DNA from: JACPUW01 sp049115495
Lineage (GTDB): Bacteria; Bacteroidota; Bacteroidia; CAILMK01; JACPUW01
NCBI GenBank assembly: GCA_049115495.1
Contig: JAGDZV010000003.1
Coordinates: 124,001-188,000 of the forward strand
Direction: 5' to 3'
Length of the DNA: 64,000 nucleotides
Both the position numbers and the translations under genes were made by a program. Positions 37,831 through 45,835 of the stretch are shown one piece after another. How positions within the stretch are numbered: position 1 is the stretch's first letter; every line of letters starts with the position of its first letter. The notes beneath the pieces were generated by a model. The model was not told the DNA's origin. It saw nothing but the letters and a program-made list of their open reading frames with translations, and ran no database searches.

Positions 37831-39114
37831 ATGGTTTCTAGAAGAGATTTTGTTAAAAAAACAGCACTAGCAGGTACTTTAATTATGCCATCACTAAAAG
37901 AATTTGAAAATTATACTTCTTTAGTTTCTGAGATTAATTCTGAAAAGAATGACAGATCTATTGAAAGCATTGTAAAAGATGAAAGTTACTGGAAACTTGT
38001 ACGCAAATTGTTTAACCCGCAAAACGATTTTATAAACCTTGAAAACGGGTATTTTTCGGCACAACCACAATCAACTATTGCAAAGCAGTTCAATTGGATT
38101 CAGAAAATAAATAGCCAAAATTCATTTTATATGAGAAAGAAGCAAATTGATGAAATGCAATTTGTGAAAAATAGGCTAGCAGAATTTGCTCAGTTGAACC
38201 CCAATGAATTCGTGATTTGTAGAAATACAACCGAAGCTCTTGATACCATAATACACGGTTACCCTTGGCAAAAAGGTGATGAAGTAATTGTAAACCATCA
38301 GGATTATGGTAGTATGCTTGCCGCTTTTGAGCAACAAAAACGAAGAAGTGGCATAAGAACGGTTTATACCAAGTTACCGCTTCATCCTAAAACTGATAAG
38401 GAAATAGTTGATGCTTTTGAAAGTAAAATAACTTCAAAAACAAGAATGCTTTTGGTAACCCATTTGATTAATTTAACGGGTCAAGTACTTCCGGTAAAAA
38501 AGATTGTTGAAATGGCCCATAGCAATGGGGTAGAAGTTATGCTTGACAGTGCTCATGCTTTTGCACACATTCCTTTTAAGTTTAGTGAAATTGGTGCTGA
38601 TTATGTGGGCTCAAGTTTGCATAAATGGCTTTGCTGTCCCATTGGATTAGGTTTAATGCACATTAAAGAAGAGAAGATTAATAAAATTTGGCCACTTTTT
38701 GGAGACAATGAATTTGAAGAATCTGATATAAGAAAATTTGAACATTGGGGCACTAGACCAAACTCTGCAATGGCAACAATTCCTACAGCAATAGATTTTC
38801 ATAATTCTATAGGAAGCGACTTAAAATATGAACGACTTTTTTACCTAAAAGACTATTGGACACAAAAAGCCAAAGAAATAGATGGAATTGAAGTGAATAC
38901 TCCGTTTGAAAAATCACGCTCAGGAGCAATTGCCAACTTTACAGTAAAAGGTCAACAACCGAGTGAAACATCAAAAAGGCTATTTGAAGAACACAATATT
39001 TTTTCGGTAGCAATTGAAACTTCTGATGTAAATGGTGTACGAATAACCCCACATTTGTATACTTCAATTGGTGAATTAAACGCTCTTATTGACGCCTTAA
39101 AAAAGATTGCCTAA
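37831..39114 (+). CDS. Tat-exported class V aminotransferase-like PLP protein
   Basis: 427 residues. The N terminus (VSRRDFVKKTALAGTLI) is a twin-arginine signal, so the protein is expected to be folded with its cofactor and then exported. The rest is a class V aminotransferase / cysteine desulfurase fold (isopenicillin-N epimerase-like): NLENGYFSAQPQ near the start, RNTTEALDT, and the PLP lysine K265 in GSSLHKWLCCPIGLG. The reaction is unknown; members include epimerases, desulfurases and kynureninase-like enzymes. The membrane-protein gene starts 3 bp after its stop, so the two should work together. ATG 37831 is chosen because it puts the RR motif at residues 4-5. Confidence 0.87.
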   Translation: MVSRRDFVKKTALAGTLIMPSLKEFENYTSLVSEINSEKNDRSIESIVKDESYWKLVRKLFNPQNDFINLENGYFSAQPQSTIAKQFNWIQKINSQNSFYMRKKQIDEMQFVKNRLAEFAQLNPNEFVICRNTTEALDTIIHGYPWQKGDEVIVNHQDYGSMLAAFEQQKRRSGIRTVYTKLPLHPKTDKEIVDAFESKITSKTRMLLVTHLINLTGQVLPVKKIVEMAHSNGVEVMLDSAHAFAHIPFKFSEIGADYVGSSLHKWLCCPIGLGLMHIKEEKINKIWPLFGDNEFEESDIRKFEHWGTRPNSAMATIPTAIDFHNSIGSDLKYERLFYLKDYWTQKAKEIDGIEVNTPFEKSRSGAIANFTVKGQQPSETSKRLFEEHNIFSVAIETSDVNGVRITPHLYTSIGELNALIDALKKIA

Positions 39115-39117
39115 AAA

Positions 39118-40992
39118 ATGAAAAAGCTTTCATCAACGCAATTATTGGTATTTATCGGCTTGGGGTTATTTGTTCTGGCACTCGTATTTCCACAAACGTT
39201 TTGGGGCTTTAATTACCATGCATTTTTACCTAAGCCCATATTGGCCTTGTTGTCGGTTTTCGTTGCTTTTTTTGCTTATAGAGCATTAAAATTTAAAACA
39301 GAACAAGAACAAATTTTTCACAAACGAATTTCAAACCTTCAATACGTTATCGGCCTTGTTTTAGCAGCTCTTTTTATATCTCAGTTTTTGCCAATGGCCA
39401 TTGATGTTTATGGCGATTCACGATCTATTTCAGGAAAGTTTGAAAGAATATTCAATGGTGATAAGTCTTGGTTCGATGCCATTTCAAAAGTTTTAAGCCT
39501 AAATATTTTTGATTTGCATAGTGGTGAAAAGTTTACTTTCAACTTAGCATATTTGGTTAAACAGATCTTTTCAACGTCTTACGAAAAGTCATTTTACATA
39601 GTTAACTCAGTCTTTGCGGTTACTGGTGCTCTGTTTTACGCATTACTTACACTTAAGCTTAATAACTTAGCAAAGGGCATTAGTGCTCTTTTGTTTTTTT
39701 CCGGTAACTACATTTTGGCTACAAGAGGGCATTTAGAAGTTTATGGTGCTTCATTCGGTTTTTCCTTCATGTACGCCTATTTGGTTAAAAATCATTTTGA
39801 AAAAAACAGTTGGAATTCTTTTGGCCTTTTACTTATTGGTGGAATCTTTTTAATGAAAAGTCATATCAATCATGTAATTGTAATAGCACCTATGCTTTTT
39901 ATGCTTGGTCTCACCCTAAGTCCAAAATTTCTTGAAAGATTAACCTTTAAAAATGTACTAATATTAATTGGTTCAGGATCCATAGGTTTTATACTAGCAT
40001 ATTTTTTGGTATTTGAAAATCATAGCAGCAATTATGCTGTCAGAGAAAAAGAAGAGCTACTATCAAATGTTTTTTTACCTCTATTTGGCTCTGAAGTCCC
40101 TTATGATAACTATGGTCTTCTAAATTTCAATCATTTTCTTGATTGGTTTTCTTTGATTATTATGTGGTCACCGGTGGCCATGCCAATTGTTTTCATAACC
40201 GTTTTTAAAAATAAGGAGCAATTCATTAGAAATCATTTTGCCCTCATTTTAATGTTTCTTGTTATTACTTATGCATTAGTTGCTTTTGCAATTAACCCTT
40301 TGCTTAGTATGCCAAGAGATTGGGATTTGCTTAGTTTGGGTGCACCATTTGTAGTGGTTTTATCGGCTATTGTTCTAAACCATTCAAGGGCTCAAAAATT
40401 AATGATTTATAAAGTAGCATTTTTGGTTAGTGCTTTTGTAATTCCAAGAATAGCAGTTGAATCTTCCAAGCAATTATCATCAAACAGACTTCTTGCAATT
40501 GGTGCGCATGTTCATAATACGTATTACGCTGGTTCTTCGGTAATTCTTTCATCGGCCATAAAGTCTCAGCAAAACCCTGATTATGAATATATAAAAGATT
40601 ACTCATTAAAGTTAAGCTACAATAGTAAAGTTTATCCTGACAATGAGCTTTGTCACTTCTTTACGCAATCGGCATATTGGCTTGCAGACGAGAAAAATAA
40701 AAAGGTATTGGCACTTGATTTTTTTAGACTTGCGCTCGAACAGAATAATGAATATGAAATTGCATTAAAAGGAGCCATTGTGATATTACAAAACCAAAAT
40801 AGAGTATCCGAATCGCTACCTTTAGTAGAGTCAATTTTGGTATTACAGCCTAATGTTAAAGAGTACCATCAAATGCTTTTGAATTGTTACATATCCCTTA
40901 AAATGAAAAAAGAGCTTCAAATAGCTGTAAACAACTACTTGGAGCTCTTTCCTGAAGATCGTGAATTGATCAGATCTAAAATTGGTATTTAA
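39118..40992 (+). CDS. Polytopic membrane protein, GT-C-like, with TPR-like C terminus
   Basis: 624 residues. About ten to twelve transmembrane helices occupy residues 8-470, with a lumenal or periplasmic loop (about 90-145). A conserved-looking MPRDWDLLSLGAPF segment lies before the last helices. The C-terminal about 120 residues look like TPR helices (ALDFFRLALEQNNEYEIALKGAIVIL). The layout resembles GT-C glycosyltransferases, but no diagnostic acidic loop motif was identified, so this is only a shape-based guess. It follows the Tat-exported PLP protein by 3 bp. Its end overlaps the convergent YrdC gene by 4 bp, with both stop codons sharing TTAA. Confidence 0.7.
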   Translation: MKKLSSTQLLVFIGLGLFVLALVFPQTFWGFNYHAFLPKPILALLSVFVAFFAYRALKFKTEQEQIFHKRISNLQYVIGLVLAALFISQFLPMAIDVYGDSRSISGKFERIFNGDKSWFDAISKVLSLNIFDLHSGEKFTFNLAYLVKQIFSTSYEKSFYIVNSVFAVTGALFYALLTLKLNNLAKGISALLFFSGNYILATRGHLEVYGASFGFSFMYAYLVKNHFEKNSWNSFGLLLIGGIFLMKSHINHVIVIAPMLFMLGLTLSPKFLERLTFKNVLILIGSGSIGFILAYFLVFENHSSNYAVREKEELLSNVFLPLFGSEVPYDNYGLLNFNHFLDWFSLIIMWSPVAMPIVFITVFKNKEQFIRNHFALILMFLVITYALVAFAINPLLSMPRDWDLLSLGAPFVVVLSAIVLNHSRAQKLMIYKVAFLVSAFVIPRIAVESSKQLSSNRLLAIGAHVHNTYYAGSSVILSSAIKSQQNPDYEYIKDYSLKLSYNSKVYPDNELCHFFTQSAYWLADEKNKKVLALDFFRLALEQNNEYEIALKGAIVILQNQNRVSESLPLVESILVLQPNVKEYHQMLLNCYISLKMKKELQIAVNNYLELFPEDRELIRSKIGI

Positions 40993-41609
40993 TCGGCAAA
41001 TTCAACTTCGCCTTTACCTTCTCTAATTAGTATCACCTCGTCTCCAGTACAATCAAGTACCGTTGAGTGTTCCGTGTTTCCAGGTCCGCCGTCTATTACA
41101 AGGTCAACTAATTTCTTAAATTGATCGTATATAGTCTCTGCATCTGTAGGATATTCCGAATGCTCGTCTTGCATTTTAATACTTGCCGTTACAATTGGAT
41201 TACCAAGTGCGTTTACAATTTCTCTTGGAATATTATTGTCAGGAACCCTTATGCCAATTTCTTTCTTTTTGTTCTTAAAAAGCTTTGGAACTTTGTTATT
41301 CGCTTTTAAAATAAAAGTGTAAGCACCAGGCAACGAGCTTTTCATAAGCTTATATACCGAATTTGAAAAAGGGGTGCAGTACTCCGAAATGTTCTTTAAA
41401 TCGTAGCAGATCAAAGAAAGGTTGGCATTTTCAGGTTTTTTACCAATAATTTGGCAAAGCCTATCAATTGCATCTTGATTATACATATCACAACCAATGG
41501 CATAAACCGAATCGGTAGGATAAATAACTAGACCACCTTCTTTTATGGTGTTTACAACCATATCAACATGACGGGGAGCCGGATTTTCCGGAAAAATTTT
41601 TATTAGCAT
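40989..41609 (-). CDS. YrdC/Sua5/YciO-family L-threonylcarbamoyladenylate synthase
   Basis: 206 residues of the YrdC/Sua5 fold. The N-terminal GGLVIYPTDSVYAIGCD and KKPENANLSLICYDL match the ATP/threonine-binding segment (YPTDTxYGLG, KRP) of threonylcarbamoyl-AMP synthases, which make the precursor of t6A in ANN-decoding tRNAs from threonine, bicarbonate and ATP. PGAYTFILKA and GIRVPD are further family marks. The YIGCD and GKKPE variants and the length fit the YciO-like branch, so a catalytic role in t6A synthesis is likely but not certain. It is transcribed alone on the minus strand. Confidence 0.85.
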   Translation of the reverse strand: MLIKIFPENPAPRHVDMVVNTIKEGGLVIYPTDSVYAIGCDMYNQDAIDRLCQIIGKKPENANLSLICYDLKNISEYCTPFSNSVYKLMKSSLPGAYTFILKANNKVPKLFKNKKKEIGIRVPDNNIPREIVNALGNPIVTASIKMQDEHSEYPTDAETIYDQFKKLVDLVIDGGPGNTEHSTVLDCTGDEVILIREGKGEVEFAD

Positions 41610-41666
41610 ATAATTTCCCTTTAATTAATGATTTTAAAAGTACAAATTATTGCGGATAAAAATCCC

Positions 41667-42878
41667 TTATGCCAATACCTTTTTAACTAGGTCTGCTGCT
41701 TCTTTAAGTGGTGTAGCTGGGTAAACCTTTAAGCCTGAATTGTCTATGATGGCTTTTGCTTCTTCAGCATTTGTTCCTTGCAAACGAACAATTATTGGCA
41801 CTGGAATGTCGCCAATGTTTTTATATGCATCAACAACACCTTGAGCAACTCTATCGCATCTTACAATTCCACCAAATATATTCACCAAAATGGCTTGCAC
41901 ATTTGGGTCTTTTAATATAATCCTAAAACCCGCTTCTACAGTTTGTGCATTTGCTGTACCACCTACATCCAAAAAGTTTGCAGGGTTTCCACCAGAAAGT
42001 TTGATCATATCCATGGTTGCCATTGCAAGTCCAGCGCCATTTACCATACAGCCTACGTTTCCGTCAAGTTTTACATAACTAAGGTTGTATTTTTTTGCTT
42101 CTACTTCAGCCGGATCTTCTTCTGTTTCATCTCTCAAACCAGCAAAATCTGGATGACGGTAAAGCGCGTTGTCTTCAAGATCCACTTTTGCATCAACGGC
42201 CAATATGTTATTGTCTGAAGTTTTTAGCACCGGATTAATTTCAAACATGGCCGAGTCTGTTTCATCATACGCTTTGTACAATGCATTTACAAACTTTACC
42301 ATGCTTTTAAATGCTTTTCCACTTAAACCAAGGTTAAAGGCAACTTTTCTTGCCTGAAACGGCTGTAGGCTTTGACCTGGCTCTACATACTCCTTAAATA
42401 TTTTCTCTGGTGTGTTTTCTGCAACTGTTTCAATATCCATACCACCTTCGGTAGAATACATTATTACGTTTTTGCCTGATGCTCTATCAAGTAAAACGCC
42501 CATATAGAATTCACTTGGTTCAGTTTCTCCTGGGTAGTAAACATCTTGCGCAATTAAAACTTGGTTTACCTTTTTTCCTGATTCACCAGTTTGAATTGTT
42601 ACTAACGTTCCACCTAATATATCTTTAGCCTTTTCAGGTACTTCTTCTAATGATTTAGCCAAAACAACACCATGTGATCCAGTTTCATTAACAGTACCTT
42701 TTCCTCTTCCGCCAGCATGAATCTGAGCCTTTACAACAAACCAGCCTGTACCAGTTTCTTCTTTTAATGCTTTTGCAGCTTCAAGAGCTTCTTCAGGAGT
42801 ACTTGCTACTTTACCTTCTTGTATGGTTACACCGTATTTTTTAAGTATTTCTTTACCTTGAAATTCGTGGATGTTCAT
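41667..42878 (-). CDS. sucC: Succinyl-CoA synthetase beta subunit
   Basis: 403 residues with the ATP-grasp fold of the citric-acid-cycle enzyme that converts succinyl-CoA and NDP to succinate, CoA and NTP. Marks are the start MNIHEFQGKEILKKYGV, AQIHAGGRGKGTV in the nucleotide-binding lobe, EINPVLKTSDNNILAVDAK, GCMVNGAGLAMATMDMIK and the C-terminal GGIVRCDRVAQGVVDAY. The length is near the usual 385-400. The alpha subunit gene (sucD) is not next to it. The 5' region has divergent promoters shared with the epimerase-like gene at 42999. Confidence 0.95.
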   Translation of the reverse strand: MNIHEFQGKEILKKYGVTIQEGKVASTPEEALEAAKALKEETGTGWFVVKAQIHAGGRGKGTVNETGSHGVVLAKSLEEVPEKAKDILGGTLVTIQTGESGKKVNQVLIAQDVYYPGETEPSEFYMGVLLDRASGKNVIMYSTEGGMDIETVAENTPEKIFKEYVEPGQSLQPFQARKVAFNLGLSGKAFKSMVKFVNALYKAYDETDSAMFEINPVLKTSDNNILAVDAKVDLEDNALYRHPDFAGLRDETEEDPAEVEAKKYNLSYVKLDGNVGCMVNGAGLAMATMDMIKLSGGNPANFLDVGGTANAQTVEAGFRIILKDPNVQAILVNIFGGIVRCDRVAQGVVDAYKNIGDIPVPIIVRLQGTNAEEAKAIIDNSGLKVYPATPLKEAADLVKKVLA

Positions 42879-42905
42879 GATGTTATTTTAAATGGGCTTC
42901 AAAAC

Positions 42906-42913
42906 TACTTTCG
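42906..42913 (+). promoter_or_regulatory. TAnnTTTG-like -7 element for the epimerase gene
   Basis: TACTTTCG lies 86 bp before ATG 42999, between the divergent sucC and epimerase genes. It differs from the Bacteroidota consensus TAnnTTTG by one base. No clear TTG -33 partner was confirmed. Confidence 0.35.
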
Positions 42914-42998
42914 CAGTAACAATAAATACAAACCCACAACCATTAAATTAAACTTTTTAATGCGTGTAAAGTTTCACAATTAACTATTGAAAAAAATC

Positions 42999-43913
42999 AT
43001 GACTAAAAACATAGCCATTTTAGGCGGAACAGGATTAATAGGTAAGCATTTAACAAAGTCTTTTGAAAAGCAGAAGCTTAACACTTTTGTACTAACTAGA
43101 GGAGAAAGCAAGACTATCAATGTATTTACAGAACATGTTCATTACAACCCTTACAGTAACCAATGGCCTACTGAAGAGTTAAGTAAATGCGATGTGGTAA
43201 TAAACCTTGCAGGCAAGTCAATAGGAGATAATAGGTTAACCACATCTGTAAAAAGTGAAGTTTACAAGAGTAGAGTACAAGTAACAAAAAGCTTGGTTAC
43301 ATTTCTAAACAACACTAATAACAAATGTAATCTACTAATAAATGGTTCGGCAATAGGATACTATGGTTACGATAGAAAAGACGAGATGTTAGAAGAAGAT
43401 GCTGACCCTGGTATAGGCTTTTTCGCCGAATTGTGTGATGCATGGGAAAAAGAAGCAAAAGAATTCGATAACGGACGCTTAGCTATTTTAAGAACAGGGA
43501 TAGTTTTAGATAGGGAAGAAGGGGCTTTTAAGAAACTGAAGACACCAATACTATTAAGTCTAGGATCAGCTTTGGCATCAGGAAAGCAGTGGATGCCTTG
43601 GATTCATATAAATGACATGGTAGGCATAATCAACTATATTATTTTGAATAATAGTATTGAAGGAGTTGTTAATGCGGTGGGCCCTAAACCTGTGAGAAAC
43701 AAACGATTAATAGGGAGTTTAGCGGATTCTTTGAACAAAGCTATACTTCTTCCCAAAGTACCAGGTTTTGTTTTAAAGTTAATGCTTGGTGAGTTTGCAA
43801 ATTCAATAATAGGCGGACTAAGGGTAATGCCTAAAAAGCTTCAAGACAACAATTTTATCTGGGAATACTACGATATTGATGATGCAATGAAAAACCTGAA
43901 TTGGAATAAATAA
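42999..43913 (+). CDS. TIGR01777-type NAD-dependent epimerase/reductase
   Basis: 304 residues from ATG 42999; the TTG at 42987 would add four residues before it and is less likely. The N-terminal Rossmann motif GGTGLIGKHL binds NAD(P). VINLAGKSIGDNRL, the active-site-like YYG in INGSAIGYYGYD and GWMPWIH-like residues (KQWMPWIHINDMVGII) fit the TIGR01777 / YfcH branch of extended SDRs, whose C terminus (VPGFVLKLMLGEFANSII ... MPKKLQDNNFIWEY) is typical. Substrate unknown. It is transcribed divergently from sucC. Confidence 0.87.
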   Translation: MTKNIAILGGTGLIGKHLTKSFEKQKLNTFVLTRGESKTINVFTEHVHYNPYSNQWPTEELSKCDVVINLAGKSIGDNRLTTSVKSEVYKSRVQVTKSLVTFLNNTNNKCNLLINGSAIGYYGYDRKDEMLEEDADPGIGFFAELCDAWEKEAKEFDNGRLAILRTGIVLDREEGAFKKLKTPILLSLGSALASGKQWMPWIHINDMVGIINYIILNNSIEGVVNAVGPKPVRNKRLIGSLADSLNKAILLPKVPGFVLKLMLGEFANSIIGGLRVMPKKLQDNNFIWEYYDIDDAMKNLNWNK

Positions 43914-43963
43914 AATCATTCAAGGTTTCTAATTGAAAACTACTTAGAGTCTGCTAAAAACCT

Positions 43964-44542
43964 TTAAATGGCTTCTTTTCTAGTTGTAGAGAAAATCGCA
44001 TTTGATCTTGTGATCAAGAAATAAGCTCCAAAAAGTACCATAGTAAAAAACATGTCTCCTAAAAAGCCGTTAAGCGCAAAAGAGCTCAGGTAGTCGCCAG
44101 GGTTGTAGAATGGAATTGCAGCAACATAGCATGTAATTAATCCTGCAATGTCTTTAGTGTATTCAGGTGAGAAAATCCACGACCCAAAGTTTGTAATCAC
44201 AAAGAATACTGCAGATGATGCTAAAGAAGCACCAAATAGCCTACCCATCTTCACTTTTCCGGCAAGCCCTTTACTGCCTATGAGGTAGGTAAGCAAAAAG
44301 GCTCCATATACAAATGGCATTTCCATATGAAAACCTCTGCCCCCAGTTAATTGTATGGCAACATCGGATAACAACATAATGGCCAATGGTATAAGAGCAG
44401 AAAACGCCTTTTTACCAAGGTAAGCACCACTAAAAAGAGCGATTGCACCCACAGGGGTGAAGTTATATATATGATTTGGGAAAAGTCGGTATGCTGCCGC
44501 TAGAACTATTATGGTAAGTAGAATCGGTAGGTTCTTTTTCAT
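43964..44542 (-). CDS. DUF6580-like polytopic membrane protein
   Basis: 192 residues with five or six predicted membrane helices. The segment NFTPVGAIALFSGAYLGKKAF, followed by IPLAIMLLSDV, is typical of the small family DUF6580, members of which resemble ECF-type vitamin transporters in shape. There is no ATPase gene nearby, and the substrate cannot be told. It is transcribed alone, pointing away from the XRE regulator gene. The start MKKNLPILL at 44542 lies at the head of the first membrane helix. Confidence 0.7.
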   Translation of the reverse strand: MKKNLPILLTIIVLAAAYRLFPNHIYNFTPVGAIALFSGAYLGKKAFSALIPLAIMLLSDVAIQLTGGRGFHMEMPFVYGAFLLTYLIGSKGLAGKVKMGRLFGASLASSAVFFVITNFGSWIFSPEYTKDIAGLITCYVAAIPFYNPGDYLSSFALNGFLGDMFFTMVLFGAYFLITRSNAIFSTTRKEAI

Positions 44543-44865
44543 TTCTCGTTATTGATACTGCAAGTTTAATAAGCAAGGCTGTATTTCTTAAATTTAATAC
44601 TGACCAAATAGATGTATAGGTGCGTACTTAAACTGATAAATTCGTCGAAATTTAATTCCTTTAACAATGGTTATCTTATAGGTATTCAGTTGGTTAATCT
44701 GTTTTTCGAAGTTTAAATTTAGTTAAACTAACTAGGTGTGAGCAATATGGAAAATATTACGACAGCTAACTTTCTTAGCACAACCTACTTGTAGTTTAAA
44801 TGGTGTACACATATGTATTGGTTACGTGTGTCAAATGTAAACATATTGAAGTTTACATTTGTGCC
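44543..44865. other. 323-bp divergent control region with inverted repeats
   Basis: Between the membrane protein and the XRE regulator. It holds AGTTTAA/TTAAACT (44710-44716 and 44723-44729), the palindrome GTGTACAC (44803-44810) and the operator at 44832-44861. No coding frame is convincing. Confidence 0.55.
44832..44861. promoter_or_regulatory. Perfect inverted-repeat operator of the XRE regulator
   Basis: CAAATGTAAAC (44832-44842) and GTTTACATTTG (44851-44861) are perfect 11-bp inverted repeats separated by 8 bp and end 4 bp before the ATG at 44866. The spacing puts the two half sites about two turns apart (19 bp centre to centre), as expected for a dimeric HTH repressor. TACATTTG at 44854-44861 also fits TAnnTTTG, so repressor and polymerase sites would overlap. 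Confidence 0.7.
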
Positions 44866-45282
44866 ATGTTCGGTGAGAAGCTCAGAGAGATTTTAGAAGA
44901 TCAAGGAATTAGTCCATCACAGTTTGCGGATTCAATAGGTGTAAATCGTTCGGCCATTAGCCATGTACTGAATAATAGAAATAAACCTGGCTATGATTTG
45001 CTTAACAAAATGCATGAGAATTATCCCGATTGGGACTATGATTGGTTGGTGTTCAATAAAACTAAGGCAAAGCCAAAACAACGAACAAAGCCTTACAAAC
45101 AGACTGAACCCATAATTGAAAACAACAATCCAAATTATTTACAAGGTAGTTTATTTAATGATGAAGGAGAGCCAGAAAAGACGCAATCATATAATCCTCA
45201 AAGACTTAAAAGAACAGTGACCAAAACCATCTTGATTTACTCAGATGGCACTTTTGAAATTTTTCAAAATAATTTTGGCTAA
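44866..45282 (+). CDS. XRE-family transcriptional regulator
   Basis: 138 residues from ATG 44866; an upstream ATG at 44800 would translate through the operator and is unlikely. The N-terminal HTH_3 domain (1-65) reads MFGEKLREILEDQGISPSQFADSIGVNRSAISHVLNNRNKPGYDLL; helices 2 and 3 give the recognition turn. A polar, Lys/Gln/Asn-rich linker (about 70-120) and a short C-terminal segment (TKTILIYSDGTFEIFQNNF) follow; the latter resembles a short beta-hairpin seen after XRE domains in Bacteroidota. The palindrome next to the start suggests autorepression. No prophage genes are nearby. Confidence 0.85.
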   Translation: MFGEKLREILEDQGISPSQFADSIGVNRSAISHVLNNRNKPGYDLLNKMHENYPDWDYDWLVFNKTKAKPKQRTKPYKQTEPIIENNNPNYLQGSLFNDEGEPEKTQSYNPQRLKRTVTKTILIYSDGTFEIFQNNFG

Positions 45283-45331
45283 GTATTTCTCAGAATTAAA
45301 AATCGTAGCATATTTGCACTCGCAAAACGAT

Positions 45332-45405
45332 GCCTCTTTAGCTCAGCTGGCTAGAGCAGCTGATTTGTAATCAGCAGGTCGTTGGTTCGAGTCCGACAAG
45401 AGGCT
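45332..45405 (+). tRNA. tRNA-Thr (anticodon UGU)
   Basis: A 74-nt cloverleaf: acceptor stem GCCTCTT with AAGAGGC, D arm GCTC/GAGC, anticodon stem GCTGA/TCAGC with loop TTTGTAA giving TGT at 45366-45368, T arm GTTGG/CCGAC with TTCGAGT loop, discriminator T; CCA is not encoded. It reads ACA (and ACG by wobble) codons. CATATTTG at 45309-45316 is a probable -7 element. A terminator follows directly. Confidence 0.95.
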
Positions 45406-45410
45406 CTCTC

Positions 45411-45444
45411 AAAAGCGTCAGATTTTTCTGACGCTTTTTTTATT
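45411..45444 (+). terminator. Terminator of tRNA-Thr
   Basis: AAAAGCGTCAGA (45411-45422), loop TTTT and TCTGACGCTTTT (45427-45438) followed by more T residues: a strong intrinsic terminator 6 bp after the tRNA. Confidence 0.9.
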
Positions 45445-45474
45445 TTAAGGCTATATTGGAGCAAAATTTACAAC

Positions 45475-45711
45475 ATGAAAAATCTGTTTGCTTTAACAGT
45501 CATATCTACTCTAATATTTAGTTCATGCACTCAAGAAAATTGTGGCGAATGCTGGGCAACGGTTGATGGTCAAATTGAAGAGAGTACTAAAACCGGAGAA
45601 GTTTGTGATAATGATTATGAAACAAAAAAGGCTGAAAAAGACGATGTAATTTTATATATGGAGACCATTTACCCAGGTTCTGCCATAGAATACACCTGCC
45701 AAGACAACTAA
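45475..45711 (+). CDS. Small lipoprotein
   Basis: 78 residues from ATG 45475; longer frames starting inside the tRNA are not used. The N terminus (MKNLFALTVISTLIFSSC) is a lipoprotein signal with the lipobox cysteine at position 18. The mature part is about 60 residues, acidic, and has four further cysteines (C23, C26, C40 and C75) that may form disulfides. No family is recognised. It stands alone between a terminator and gyrA. Confidence 0.75.
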   Translation: MKNLFALTVISTLIFSSCTQENCGECWATVDGQIEESTKTGEVCDNDYETKKAEKDDVILYMETIYPGSAIEYTCQDN

Positions 45712-45835
45712 ATCAGCTTCTATTTGCTCTTAAATCCACATTTTGTGTATAAAAGCAATATTAATTAAGCACATAAAATTAGGCATACAAGTACTTTTAC
45801 ACAGTTGTATTCTTATATAATAATCCAATATTTAT

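Noticed and set aside
45382..45474. Longer N terminus for the small lipoprotein
   Set aside because: It would start inside tRNA-Thr and run through its terminator; ATG 45475 gives a clean lipoprotein signal.
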